Shown here: in pieces, positions 6,222-13,548 of the stretch
How positions within the stretch are numbered: the first letter of the stretch is position 1
How the letters are laid out: the number at the start of each line of letters is the position of its first letter
Source: Thermoplasmata archaeon
GTDB taxonomy: Archaea; Thermoplasmatota; Thermoplasmata; Halarchaeoplasmatales; Halarchaeoplasmataceae
Assembly (NCBI GenBank): GCA_019594195.1
Contig: JAFDTP010000038.1
Coordinates: 1-16,672 of the forward strand
Length of the DNA stretch: 16,672 nt
Direction of reading: 5' to 3'
Notes under the pieces: generated by a model
What the model saw: the letters and a program-made list of their open reading frames with translations, nothing else
What the model was told of the DNA's origin: nothing
Database searches by the model: none
Made by a program: the position numbers and the translations under genes

Positions 6222-6340
6222 CTTTTTGTTTTAGAGAGTAAGGGGTTTGAATCTGAGGTTCACGAGTCAATCCGTGATTGAAGAGTTGTTGGAAAACGAA
6301 CGTAGTGAGTTTTCTCTACAAAAACCCCGTCCCCGACACT
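6205..6340 (+). repeat. Direct repeat of the tRNA-Met 3' end (att-like scar) around a 98-bp segment
   Basis: The 19 bases AAACCCCGTCCCCGACACT at 6205-6223 (T-arm through acceptor stem) recur exactly at 6322-6340. A tRNA 3' end repeated downstream is the usual mark of site-specific integration, but the enclosed 98 bp hold no gene. They contain GGGGTTTGAA (6242-6251), an exact inverted copy of tRNA bases 6202-6211, and two hairpins: TCACG/CGTGA (6260-6277) and GAAAAC/GTTTTC (6292-6314). It may be a decayed or excised element, or a partial tRNA duplication. Confidence 0.6.
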
Positions 6341-6348
6341 CATTTATC

Positions 6349-7341
6349 TCAGAAACGTGATTTCATCTTTTCGGCTAGATCTTCCGGTGTACGATTACAG
6401 TAGGGCTCGTCCATCAACTTCGGCATCGCAAAATCATCGGCTCTGTAGAATCTATCTAGGTTCGTTCTCGTTATCATATCAATAACAGTAGCGAATCTTT
6501 CTTTTCCATTCAAAGGTGGGATGAAAATCGAAAAGTTGAAAGTGTTACGGTCTAGATCATTGTAACCTTTCAAAACTTCGATGATACCTTGGGAAAGGTC
6601 CTTCAACCGTTGGTCGTCAAACTCGATGAAGTGTTCTAATGCTATACCTTTGACATGTTCAAAACCTCTTGGAGCATAAGCTGTTATCCAATTAAGATCT
6701 CCTGTTTTTCCTACCCATCTCTTCCCATCTTTCTCCTTTTGAAGAAGACTATGCCAGTAGTTTTCATCTTTTTCTTTGTAAAATCTTTCAGCACTCTCGA
6801 TGATCCTTCTTTGATAATCCATCGAACTTTTAGAAACCAACATCTGCATGTGCGGATGGATAACAGAACTTCCCGCCGGTTTCAGATAGTTCATTATCAA
6901 AGCTGGTGATATATCACTTTCAAGATCCATCTTTTTTAGATATGCTAGAGCTAGTTTGAGACCATCGAAGAAATGTTCCTCCCGGAACTCGTCCAGCGGA
7001 AGATAATGTTCTTCTGTCAGTTTGATCACCAAAGAATGTTCAGAGTACGGAGTCACGTTGGCGAGAAGTACCGCTTCATTCCGCTCCAACTTCTCTCCAG
7101 AAAGGATTTTAGTATCTCTCGCCCCTACATCGTCGATGTTTTCCGGACAGAAAGGACAGAATCCCTTCTTTTCGACGTCGCTCATATCGGGATCTTCAGA
7201 TATTTCTAGAGGTTTACTAAGTATCCTAGATGTCTTTCCGGTCAGAGGATCCTCTCTTATCTCGATCTCGATGTCTCGTACCTCTTCATCAGATGGGTCG
7301 TAAAAATTTGCGGTCTCGGTCTGAATATTGAAATCAAGCAT
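6349..7341 (-). CDS. GalT-like galactose-1-phosphate uridylyltransferase (HIT superfamily)
   Basis: A 330-residue protein of the GalT branch of the HIT superfamily. Residues 61-67 (FCPFCPE) give a cysteine pair typical of the GalT zinc site, and NYLKPAGSSVIHPHMQ (151-166) carries the active-site HPHxQ pattern, with H164 the likely nucleotidylated histidine. The C-terminal TRTNLDRFYRADDFAMPKLM segment fits archaeal and bacterial GalT-like proteins. GalT exchanges UDP-glucose and galactose-1-phosphate. No galactokinase or epimerase is nearby, so the actual sugar or nucleotide substrate is unproven. It lies 47 bp downstream of the TrmB-family gene on the same strand but has its own AT-rich box (7361-7374) placed for leaderless initiation. 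Confidence 0.8.
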   Translation of the reverse strand: MLDFNIQTETANFYDPSDEEVRDIEIEIREDPLTGKTSRILSKPLEISEDPDMSDVEKKGFCPFCPENIDDVGARDTKILSGEKLERNEAVLLANVTPYSEHSLVIKLTEEHYLPLDEFREEHFFDGLKLALAYLKKMDLESDISPALIMNYLKPAGSSVIHPHMQMLVSKSSMDYQRRIIESAERFYKEKDENYWHSLLQKEKDGKRWVGKTGDLNWITAYAPRGFEHVKGIALEHFIEFDDQRLKDLSQGIIEVLKGYNDLDRNTFNFSIFIPPLNGKERFATVIDMITRTNLDRFYRADDFAMPKLMDEPYCNRTPEDLAEKMKSRF

Positions 7342-7360
7342 CTTACGACTAAAGATATCC

Positions 7361-7374
7361 TAAAATTAAAAATC
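7361..7374 (-). promoter_or_regulatory. TATA-like box of the GalT-like gene
   Basis: The minus strand reads GATTTTTAATTTTA, centred about 26 nt before the ATG at 7341, which predicts a leaderless transcript independent of the upstream TrmB gene. Confidence 0.45.
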
Positions 7375-7388
7375 TTTTCATAGGCAGA

Positions 7389-8114
7389 TCAGGATCTATC
7401 CATCAAAATGTCCATGAAATTCGCCAGATGCTTTGCAAGTGAGGGATTGTTCGTATAACCACACGCTTCAAAACCAGGAGAGGCTAGTAAAGCTCTTTTC
7501 CCGTCGCTGATCAGGTCCGTAGCGATCAACCTGTCCTTTCTTCTCACCTCAGCCTCTTTGTAAACTCTCTCTCTAGTAGTTGTTATAACGATGATCTCTA
7601 CACCCCTTTTATCAGCTGATTCAAGTTCTTTCTCGTGGCGGTCTAGAATAATCGAGAAGTTTGGAGAGGACAATATTATCTTCTCTTCAGTTCTATTGAT
7701 GATCTCGCCTATCTTATCTAAAACACTATCTTTGCCATTTATAGTGTAAACCAGCTGAGGCTCACCTTTCTCGGTGAGCATCTCGGAGATGGTATTTAAT
7801 CTTCCAAATATATTGTCGAGTTCTCTCGAAAGACGACTTTTTATCTCTAGTGGTTCAGCAGGTTTGAAAACTTTAGGCCTACCTTCACTGACGACAACAT
7901 AACCCATATCATGTAGAGAGTCTAAAGATTTGTATACTGAAGTCCGGGGAAGATTTGCGGAGGAAGCTATTGTTTCGGCATCCGCTACACCGTGAGCGAC
8001 CAGTGCGGTGTAAGTTTTTGCCTGGTATTCAGTCAGACCAAATTTTTGCAGACCTTCGCTTATATATTCGTACTCCTCTTTGAGTTCGACAAGCTCTTCT
8101 GCTATTTCATCCAT
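7389..8114 (-). CDS. TrmB-family transcriptional regulator
   Basis: A 241-residue regulator. Residues about 20-90 form the TrmB winged helix-turn-helix (FGLTEYQAKTYTALVAHG, LPRTSVYKSLDSLHDMGYV), followed by a helical linker. Residues about 115-241 form the PLD-like effector region common in this family (IILSSPNFSIILDRHEKEL, KRGVEIIVITTT). It lacks the larger C-terminal sugar-binding domain of the Thermococcus maltose regulator TrmB. It is divergent from the tetraether synthase operon across 63 bp, so it is a good candidate to control that operon or itself, while the GalT-like gene follows on the same strand. The ligand is unknown. The ATG at 8114 is about 26 nt from the shared AT-rich core, fitting leaderless initiation. 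Confidence 0.87.
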   Translation of the reverse strand: MDEIAEELVELKEEYEYISEGLQKFGLTEYQAKTYTALVAHGVADAETIASSANLPRTSVYKSLDSLHDMGYVVVSEGRPKVFKPAEPLEIKSRLSRELDNIFGRLNTISEMLTEKGEPQLVYTINGKDSVLDKIGEIINRTEEKIILSSPNFSIILDRHEKELESADKRGVEIIVITTTRERVYKEAEVRRKDRLIATDLISDGKRALLASPGFEACGYTNNPSLAKHLANFMDILMDRS

Positions 8115-8134
8115 CTATTAGCGATATGCGCTAC

Positions 8135-8146
8135 AAAATATTTAAT
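8135..8146. promoter_or_regulatory. Shared bidirectional TATA-like core between trmB-family gene and tes
   Basis: AAAATATTTAAT is the only strong TATA-like block in the 63-bp divergent spacer and reads as a TATA element on both strands. It is centred about 26 nt from the regulator ATG and 38 nt from the tes ATG, so both promoters may share or overlap this core. Confidence 0.5.
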
Positions 8147-8177
8147 AGTTCCCGTTTTCTGTAAACGAAATGATAAT

Positions 8178-9755
8178 ATGGTGATTCAAGAAACCTCTTT
8201 AGATAAAGGTCTACCTAAGAAGACAGCATCGATCTGTCCTGAGTGTAAAAAAGTAATAGCTGCCGATATCGTCGAAGAGGATGGGAAGGTGATGATGAAA
8301 AAAGAATGCGACGAACACGGTCACTTCGAGAGTATTTATTGGTCCGATGTCGAGATGTACAAAGAGGCTGAAAGATGGACCGTGGATGGTACCGGGGTGG
8401 ATAACCCTTACTTTGATGAAGATACCGTGTGTCCTGACAGCTGCGGCTTATGCGATAAGCACTTGAGCCATACCTGTCTCGCTAACGTAGATCTTACCAA
8501 CAGGTGTAATCTTAACTGTCCTATATGTTTCGCCAATGCGAACCAGCAGGGCTATGTTTACCAGCCTTCCTTCGATCAGGTCGTAGATATGCTGGAGACT
8601 TTGAGAGAGGAAAAACCTGTACCGACTACTGCGGTTCAGTTCTCCGGAGGAGAGCCGACCGTTCACCCTGATTTCTTCAAGATAATAAAGAAAACCAACG
8701 ACATGGGTTTTTCACAGATACAGATAGCAACCAACGGTATCAAGTTAGCGAAAGATGAAGACTTCGCGAAAAAGTGTGTCGAAGCCGGCCTTCATACAGT
8801 ATACCTTCAATTCGATGGTATGAAAAAAGAGAATTACGTTCAGGCCAGAGGGAAGGATCTTTTGGGAGTCAAAAAACAGGTGATAGAGAACTGCAGAAAG
8901 ACCGAACCAAGACCTCTCGCTACTGTCCTTGTTCCGACCATAGTCAACACTATTAACGACGACCAGGTCGGACCTATTCTTGACTTTGCGATAAAGAACA
9001 GAGACGTGGTCCGAGGAGTGAATTATCAGCCTGTAGCTTTCACCGGTCGTATCTCCAAAGAAGAAAGACAAAAGCAGCGCTACACGCTTCCAGACCTAGC
9101 AAAAGATCTGGAGGAGCAGACAGGATATCTAGAAAAAGAAGACTTTTACCCCGTTCCATTCGTAACGGGGATCTCTAAACTTGTTTCAGTGATAAAAGAC
9201 GAACCTCAGATCGCTTTCACTTCGCATCCGCACTGCGGCACCGCTTCATACCTCGTGATAGGCGATGACGGTACAGTAAGACCGATAACCGATTTTCTAA
9301 ACGTCGAAGGTCTCATGAACGCGATGAGAGAGAAGGCCAAAGAATGGGACACGTTCATGAAAAAAGCCGCAGTAAAGATAGGTAGCAAACTGAAGAGCGA
9401 GGAAAGCAAGAGAAAGAGCATGGTCAAGAACTTCCAGAAGCACTTTGGAGAGTACGTGAAAGATGAAAAACTGCCCGGGGGTGTGACAATACCCGAGATA
9501 ATGGAAGATATTGTCTCAGAAGGTACAAAGGATTCAGTGGGTAAATTCGCCTGGCGAACCATGTTCATCGGAGGTATGCACTTCCAGGACGATTACAACT
9601 ACGATCTAGAGAGATTGAAGCGCTGTGTGATACACTACGCTACTCCCGACGGTAGGATAATACCGTTCTGCGCTTACAACGGAGGACCGACTTATAGAGA
9701 AGAAGTGGAAAAGAAATTTTCCGTTCCTCTCGAGGAATGGAGGGAGGAAGAATGA
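8178..9755 (+). CDS. tes: Tetraether lipid synthase (Tes), radical SAM
   Basis: This 525-residue radical SAM enzyme matches the Tes family (MJ0619, MA_1486), which couples phytanyl chain ends of archaeal diether lipids to form membrane-spanning tetraethers. The order of motifs fits. An N-terminal rubredoxin-like segment has C20-x2-C23 and C44 (CDEHGHF). A second cluster region has C85, C89, C92 and C100. The radical SAM motif CNLNCPIC has C110, C114 and C117, with GGEP at 158-161. Further conserved cysteines are C353 (HCGTASYLV), C483 and C498 (FCAYNGG). The frame is open back to 7992, but that extension overlaps the divergent regulator and lies upstream of the TATA core, so the ATG at 8178 is used. 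The gene overlaps the ferredoxin start by four bases. Confidence 0.93.
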   Translation: MVIQETSLDKGLPKKTASICPECKKVIAADIVEEDGKVMMKKECDEHGHFESIYWSDVEMYKEAERWTVDGTGVDNPYFDEDTVCPDSCGLCDKHLSHTCLANVDLTNRCNLNCPICFANANQQGYVYQPSFDQVVDMLETLREEKPVPTTAVQFSGGEPTVHPDFFKIIKKTNDMGFSQIQIATNGIKLAKDEDFAKKCVEAGLHTVYLQFDGMKKENYVQARGKDLLGVKKQVIENCRKTEPRPLATVLVPTIVNTINDDQVGPILDFAIKNRDVVRGVNYQPVAFTGRISKEERQKQRYTLPDLAKDLEEQTGYLEKEDFYPVPFVTGISKLVSVIKDEPQIAFTSHPHCGTASYLVIGDDGTVRPITDFLNVEGLMNAMREKAKEWDTFMKKAAVKIGSKLKSEESKRKSMVKNFQKHFGEYVKDEKLPGGVTIPEIMEDIVSEGTKDSVGKFAWRTMFIGGMHFQDDYNYDLERLKRCVIHYATPDGRIIPFCAYNGGPTYREEVEKKFSVPLEEWREEE

Positions 9756-9928
9756 CAGTAAATATAGATCATGAAAGATGCATGCACTGCGGAGGATGTG
9801 TGGGCATTTGTCCAGAAAACAGTCTTTTTTTGAAGGAATTCATACTAGAAGTCGATGAAACATGCATCGACTGCGGTATCTGTGTGAAGATGTGCCCGAC
9901 CGAAACACTTGGACTAAGAGGTGATTGA
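9752..9928 (+). CDS. Small 2[4Fe-4S] ferredoxin
   Basis: A 58-residue protein with two complete CxxCxxCxxxC motifs (CMHCGGCVGICP and CIDCGICVKMCP), i.e. two [4Fe-4S] clusters. It is an electron carrier. It lies between two enzymes that need low-potential electrons: the radical SAM synthase and the geranylgeranyl reductase. In Methanosarcina acetivorans a ferredoxin in the same position (MA_1485) supports the reductase, so the same role is inferred. The start is the ATG at 9752, within ATGA with the tes stop and behind a strong purine-rich Shine-Dalgarno (GGAGGGAGGAAG); an in-frame ATG at 9737 lies inside tes and would add five residues. Translation is probably coupled on both sides. Confidence 0.93.
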   Translation: MTVNIDHERCMHCGGCVGICPENSLFLKEFILEVDETCIDCGICVKMCPTETLGLRGD

Positions 9929-11137
9929 ATGGATCCAAAAGAAGGCGAAGTCATTAGCTATGATGTTCTAGTAGTAGGCGGGGGGCCGATAGGAAGTACA
10001 GCGGCCCGATTTGCGGCTAAAAATTGTTCTGGAAGTGTGCTCGTGATCGAAAAAAGGCAGGAGATCGGTTCACCAGTTAGATGTGCTGAAGGGATATCGC
10101 TGTCTTGGCTCGATGAACTTGAGATAGATAGAAGTGAACATTTCGTAAGCAAGAAAGTTGTTGGTGCTAAGATATACTCACCGGACGGTAAAAAAGTTAA
10201 GATCGGTAAAGATATAGCCGGTGACGAAGTCGGCGGGGTGATCGAAAGAGACACTTTTGACAAAGAGATGGCAGTTCTAGCAGGGAGAGAAGGGGTCGAT
10301 TACATGTTGAAGACCTCAGCCGTCGACGTTATCAAAGAAGACGGACAGGTCAAAGGCGTGAAAGCAAAGAGGATGGGTACTAAATTTGAGATACACGCTG
10401 ACCTGATTATCGGTGCTGACGGCTTCGAATCTCAGATAGGGAGATGGGCCGGCATCTACGATGTTTTACCCCCTAAAGACGTGATGAGTTGTTTTCAGTA
10501 CAGGATGAGTGATATCGATTTTGACGCTGAACACACTCACTTTTTCCTTGGAAGCGTTGCACCGGGAGGATACCTATGGATATTCCCCAAAAGCGAGGAT
10601 ACCGCAAACGTTGGATTAGGCATACAGCTATCGAAGTTGAACGGAACTAAGACCGCAAAAGACTATCTAGATGATTTCATAGAAAAAAATGAGTGGCTTA
10701 AAAAGGGCGAAACTGTGGATATGGTCTCCGGAGGTGTAGGAGTCAGTCATCCTCCTGAGAAGATCATCACTGACGGTATGATGTTGGTAGGTGATGCAGC
10801 CCGCATCGTCGATCCGATAACAGGCGGCGGGATAGCGAACGGTATGAAACAGGCAAAGATAGCCGGTGAAGTAGCAGGAGAAGCTATAGAACATGGCGAT
10901 GTGTCGGAAGAATTCCTGAACGATTACGAAGAAAGATGGAGAGACAGGTTAGAAGATAAGCTCTGGAGAAACTATATGGCGAAGGAGAAGGCTGTACAGC
11001 TTTCCGACGAGCAGTTCAACAAGGTTATAGATGCTCTCTCAGAAAAGAAGATAGAGGAGATGAGTACTGAAGCTATATTGGTCGCGGTCGGAGAGAAATA
11101 TCCTGAACTTGTCGAAGATTTTGAAGACATGCTTTAA
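9929..11137 (+). CDS. Digeranylgeranylglycerophospholipid reductase (geranylgeranyl reductase family)
   Basis: This 402-residue flavoprotein hydrogenates the geranylgeranyl chains of archaeal lipids to saturated phytanyl chains. FAD binding is shown by VVGGGPIGSTAA (15-26) and GDAARIVDPITGGG (288-301). The family signature PxxCxxG is present as PVRCAEG (49-55), and the YxWxFP motif as YLWIFP (215-220). The length matches archaeal GGR, about 390-410. The ATG follows the ferredoxin stop with no gap (TGAATG), so the two are translated from one message. Saturated chains are the substrates of tetraether formation, so the product fits Tes encoded two genes upstream. I do not see a separate promoter. 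Confidence 0.93.
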   Translation: MDPKEGEVISYDVLVVGGGPIGSTAARFAAKNCSGSVLVIEKRQEIGSPVRCAEGISLSWLDELEIDRSEHFVSKKVVGAKIYSPDGKKVKIGKDIAGDEVGGVIERDTFDKEMAVLAGREGVDYMLKTSAVDVIKEDGQVKGVKAKRMGTKFEIHADLIIGADGFESQIGRWAGIYDVLPPKDVMSCFQYRMSDIDFDAEHTHFFLGSVAPGGYLWIFPKSEDTANVGLGIQLSKLNGTKTAKDYLDDFIEKNEWLKKGETVDMVSGGVGVSHPPEKIITDGMMLVGDAARIVDPITGGGIANGMKQAKIAGEVAGEAIEHGDVSEEFLNDYEERWRDRLEDKLWRNYMAKEKAVQLSDEQFNKVIDALSEKKIEEMSTEAILVAVGEKYPELVEDFEDML

Positions 11138-11196
11138 AGATCTGAGAGATATCACGGTATACATCTGACATACCTTGAAAATCAGAAGTTGATAAG

Positions 11197-12486
11197 ATGG
11201 CGATCGATGGATCAGTCCTGTCGAGCACTATAAAACTTGAACTGGGCGACAAGGGTGAAGAGATATTGGATGAGTTTTTTGACAAGATAGACAAAAGACA
11301 TTTGGAGATCGAAGAACACCTTGACGAGTTCGAAGACTTCGTCTTTGAAAGAGTAAAAGGCGAGATGGGGATAGAGAAGGCCGAAAACGTCGTCGATAGG
11401 TTGAAGAAGAAGATCATGTTGGAACGTCTAGAAGATTTAACGAGTAAGCAAAAAAGTAAGATACGCTCGAGAAATGAGTTCGAGACGCTCAAGGAACTCA
11501 GCGATATCTGCATGAACTTGAATCAACTGGAAGAGGCTGAAAAGTACCTTGATAGATTAACGGGTCTCAGCGAGGAGATGGATAACGAACGGATGATGGC
11601 GGAATCTTTGATAATCCAGGCAGAATTCTTTCTCATGGTAGATGATCTCGAAAGTGCGGAAGAGAACGCTAAGAGGATCCTATCTCTTGCGGAAAAGATC
11701 GATGGAGAAGCATCGATCGGGGATGGCATGAGACTGGCCGGCATGGTCGCTTGGAGGAAAGGTGAGGCCGAAGAAGGACTGACTTACCTGGAAGAAGGAT
11801 ATGATCGTTTCAAAAAACTCGGACTGGATGAGAAGGTAGCCGCCGTTAAAAGAGAGATGGGAGACGTCTACGCGGGTAAAGATGATCTCGAGGAAGCTTT
11901 AAAGCATTATGAAAAGGCAGCGGGATCATTCGGAAAGGCGGGACTTGAATTCGAAAGGGTGAACATGCTGCAGGAGATCGGCATGATATCGTCCGATATG
12001 GAAAGAACCGATGAAGCGATCGAGTATTTTGAAAAATCTGAGGAAGTTTGCAGGAAAAATTCTTTTCCGATTTACAGAGCATGGAGTCTGTTCAATCTAG
12101 GTGAACTTTATATCGAAAAGAGCGAAAGCAAGAAAGGAGAAGATAAGTTAAAAGAGGCTACCGAACTGTTCGAAACTTCAGGCGATCGTCATGGAGAGGC
12201 GGGTGCAAATATGGCCTTGGGTAGATGTATGATAGAGAAAGGAGCTCTTTTTGAAGCTGAGAAGAGGATCAGGAGGGCTCTGAAAATCTTCGATGAACTG
12301 GATATGAGCCAGTCGAAGGCCGAGGCGTTTTACCTTCTATCTTCTGTACACGCTGAAAAAGAAATGTACGAAGACGCTAAGGAGGGACTAGAAAATGCGC
12401 TGATGATCTATGACAGCCTCGATATGGCCGATATGAAGGATAAAATAGAGCGCGAACTGAAAGATTTGACCAAACATTTAAAATAG
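11197..12486 (+). CDS. Tetratricopeptide-repeat protein
   Basis: A 429-residue, all-helical, acidic cytoplasmic protein without signal peptide. Residues 1-100 are charged helices; from about 95 to the end there are repeated TPR helix pairs, for example LNQLEEAEKYLDRLTGL, KDDLEEALKHYEKAAGSF, MERTDEAIEYFEKSEEVC and GALFEAEKRIRRALKIFDEL. TPR arrays are protein-binding scaffolds. No enzymatic motif is visible, and the partner is unknown. It starts 59 bp after the lipid reductase gene with only a weak purine block upstream; it might be the last gene of that operon or have its own promoter. GGTAT and ATACC at about 11156-11174 form a small imperfect inverted repeat in the gap. Confidence 0.82.
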   Translation: MAIDGSVLSSTIKLELGDKGEEILDEFFDKIDKRHLEIEEHLDEFEDFVFERVKGEMGIEKAENVVDRLKKKIMLERLEDLTSKQKSKIRSRNEFETLKELSDICMNLNQLEEAEKYLDRLTGLSEEMDNERMMAESLIIQAEFFLMVDDLESAEENAKRILSLAEKIDGEASIGDGMRLAGMVAWRKGEAEEGLTYLEEGYDRFKKLGLDEKVAAVKREMGDVYAGKDDLEEALKHYEKAAGSFGKAGLEFERVNMLQEIGMISSDMERTDEAIEYFEKSEEVCRKNSFPIYRAWSLFNLGELYIEKSESKKGEDKLKEATELFETSGDRHGEAGANMALGRCMIEKGALFEAEKRIRRALKIFDELDMSQSKAEAFYLLSSVHAEKEMYEDAKEGLENALMIYDSLDMADMKDKIERELKDLTKHLK

Positions 12487-12513
12487 GTAAAGCGAAATCT
12501 CCGTTGTGGTAGC

Positions 12514-12729
12514 ATGGTAAAGCCATCGGGTTTCCTGAACGAACATTTGAACGATAAGGTCGAATTACTGCTTAAAGACGGTAGCACTATCGAGGGCAAG
12601 TTGATCGGTTACGACGATCACATGAATCTAGTCCTTGAAGATTCAGAGGAGAAAAAAGAAGACAAACACAGGAGGATCGGAACGATCGTCCTCAGAGGCA
12701 ATAACGTGGTGACGATAAATCCCGAATAA
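12514..12729 (+). CDS. Sm-like (LSm) RNA-binding protein
   Basis: A 71-residue archaeal Sm-like protein. Sm1 covers about residues 12-44 (LNDKVELLLKDGSTIEGKL, YDDHMNLVLED) and Sm2 about 55-69 (IGTIVLRGNNVVTINP), including the RG of the RNA-binding loop. Such proteins form hexameric or heptameric rings that bind oligo-U RNA. In many archaea the next gene is ribosomal protein eL37; here it is not, as the next gene is convergent kptA. The 27-bp gap from the TPR gene suggests co-transcription. Confidence 0.92.
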   Translation: MVKPSGFLNEHLNDKVELLLKDGSTIEGKLIGYDDHMNLVLEDSEEKKEDKHRRIGTIVLRGNNVVTINPE

Positions 12730-12767
12730 AGGGTAAAAAGATATTAAAAATATATCCGTTGAGAGAT

Positions 12768-13445
12768 TCAATCCTCTTCGGAGAACTGTTCTACTTCCTC
12801 TTCGGAGGGTTGTTTTTCAGATTTTTCCAGGTATTCTGGTTCTATCTCTTCGGCGATATATACGTCCTTTCCAGCTTTCATTATCACATGGTCGTCTTCC
12901 ATCGCATTCTTAGCATCGACTTCGAGTATGACGGGTTCGTCGCTGCGGACAGCCCCGGCTTCGACCGCTGATTCATAAGTTCCACTTAGATGAACATAAG
13001 TCCTATCAGACGGCCTTAAGCCGCCTTCCAGTAACAGTTCGCCTTCCTTCTCGGTCGTCGGCGCATATAGTGTTTCAGGTATATCTTCCGAAGGGAGATC
13101 AAGATCGACTTCGATAGAATGTCCGTAAGTGGCTCTTATGCGGCCATCTTCATACTGATATCTATTTTTCTTGTCCGTTGCCGCCAGTGCCTTGACATGA
13201 TATTGCCTAAGCCAATGGAAGCTTTTCTGCCTGTTTCTTAGTACTTTTACGAAGTGTTCTAGACTTATCCATCCTCTTTCATCCATCTCTAGACCATACT
13301 TATCTGGAAAGTGGCGTAAAACTCCAGCAGTAGTCTTACCTAGATTTTTGCCCTCTTCATCACTCATTATAAATTTTCCTCTTTCACCGCATTCAGGGCA
13401 CTCTTCGTCCCTATAATAACCGTGTTCCTCGCACTCCCTAATCAT
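12768..13445 (-). CDS. kptA: RNA 2'-phosphotransferase (KptA/Tpt1 family)
   Basis: A 225-residue KptA/Tpt1 enzyme, which uses NAD to move a 2'-phosphate from RNA, giving ADP-ribose cyclic phosphate and nicotinamide. Residues 1-24 are the archaeal zinc-binding start (C5, H8, C16, C19 in ECEEHGYYRDEECPECG). The catalytic pattern follows: LRHFP (R44, H45), GRIRATYGHS (R104 the likely second Arg) and the RTYVHLS segment (148-154) with its Arg. The last 25 residues are an acidic tail beyond the usual fold. The true cellular substrate in archaea is debated, as their tRNA ligation does not leave a 2'-phosphate. A GTG at 13454 would add three residues and sits at the expected leaderless position; the ATG at 13445 aligns better with the family. 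Confidence 0.92.
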   Translation of the reverse strand: MIRECEEHGYYRDEECPECGERGKFIMSDEEGKNLGKTTAGVLRHFPDKYGLEMDERGWISLEHFVKVLRNRQKSFHWLRQYHVKALAATDKKNRYQYEDGRIRATYGHSIEVDLDLPSEDIPETLYAPTTEKEGELLLEGGLRPSDRTYVHLSGTYESAVEAGAVRSDEPVILEVDAKNAMEDDHVIMKAGKDVYIAEEIEPEYLEKSEKQPSEEEVEQFSEED

Positions 13446-13473
13446 GATTATCACTCATCGAAAAGTGGGATAC

Positions 13474-13518
13474 GATATTAAATCTTTTGCCCGAGACGTT
13501 TTTGGCAAAATTTTATTA
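13474..13518. promoter_or_regulatory. Divergent promoters of kptA and HMG-CoA reductase
   Basis: On the minus strand GATTTAATATC (13474-13484) lies about 34 nt from the kptA ATG. On the plus strand AAAATTTTATTA (13507-13518) lies about 36 nt from the reductase ATG. Both fit archaeal TATA boxes with leaders of about 10 nt. Confidence 0.45.
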
Positions 13519-13548
13519 TCATCTCGCTAAATCAAGTAGAGATCACAG

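Noticed and set aside
6224..6340. A complete integrated element between the tRNA-end repeats
   Set aside because: Only 98 bp lie between the repeats and no integrase or other gene is present in or near them.
7992..8177. N-terminal extension of the tes frame by 62 residues
   Set aside because: It overlaps the divergent TrmB-family gene, lies upstream of the only TATA core and encodes a hydrophobic stretch unlike Tes family starts.
12730..12767. Ribosomal protein eL37 gene after the Sm-like gene
   Set aside because: The usual archaeal neighbour is absent: only 38 bp separate the Sm-like gene from convergent kptA.
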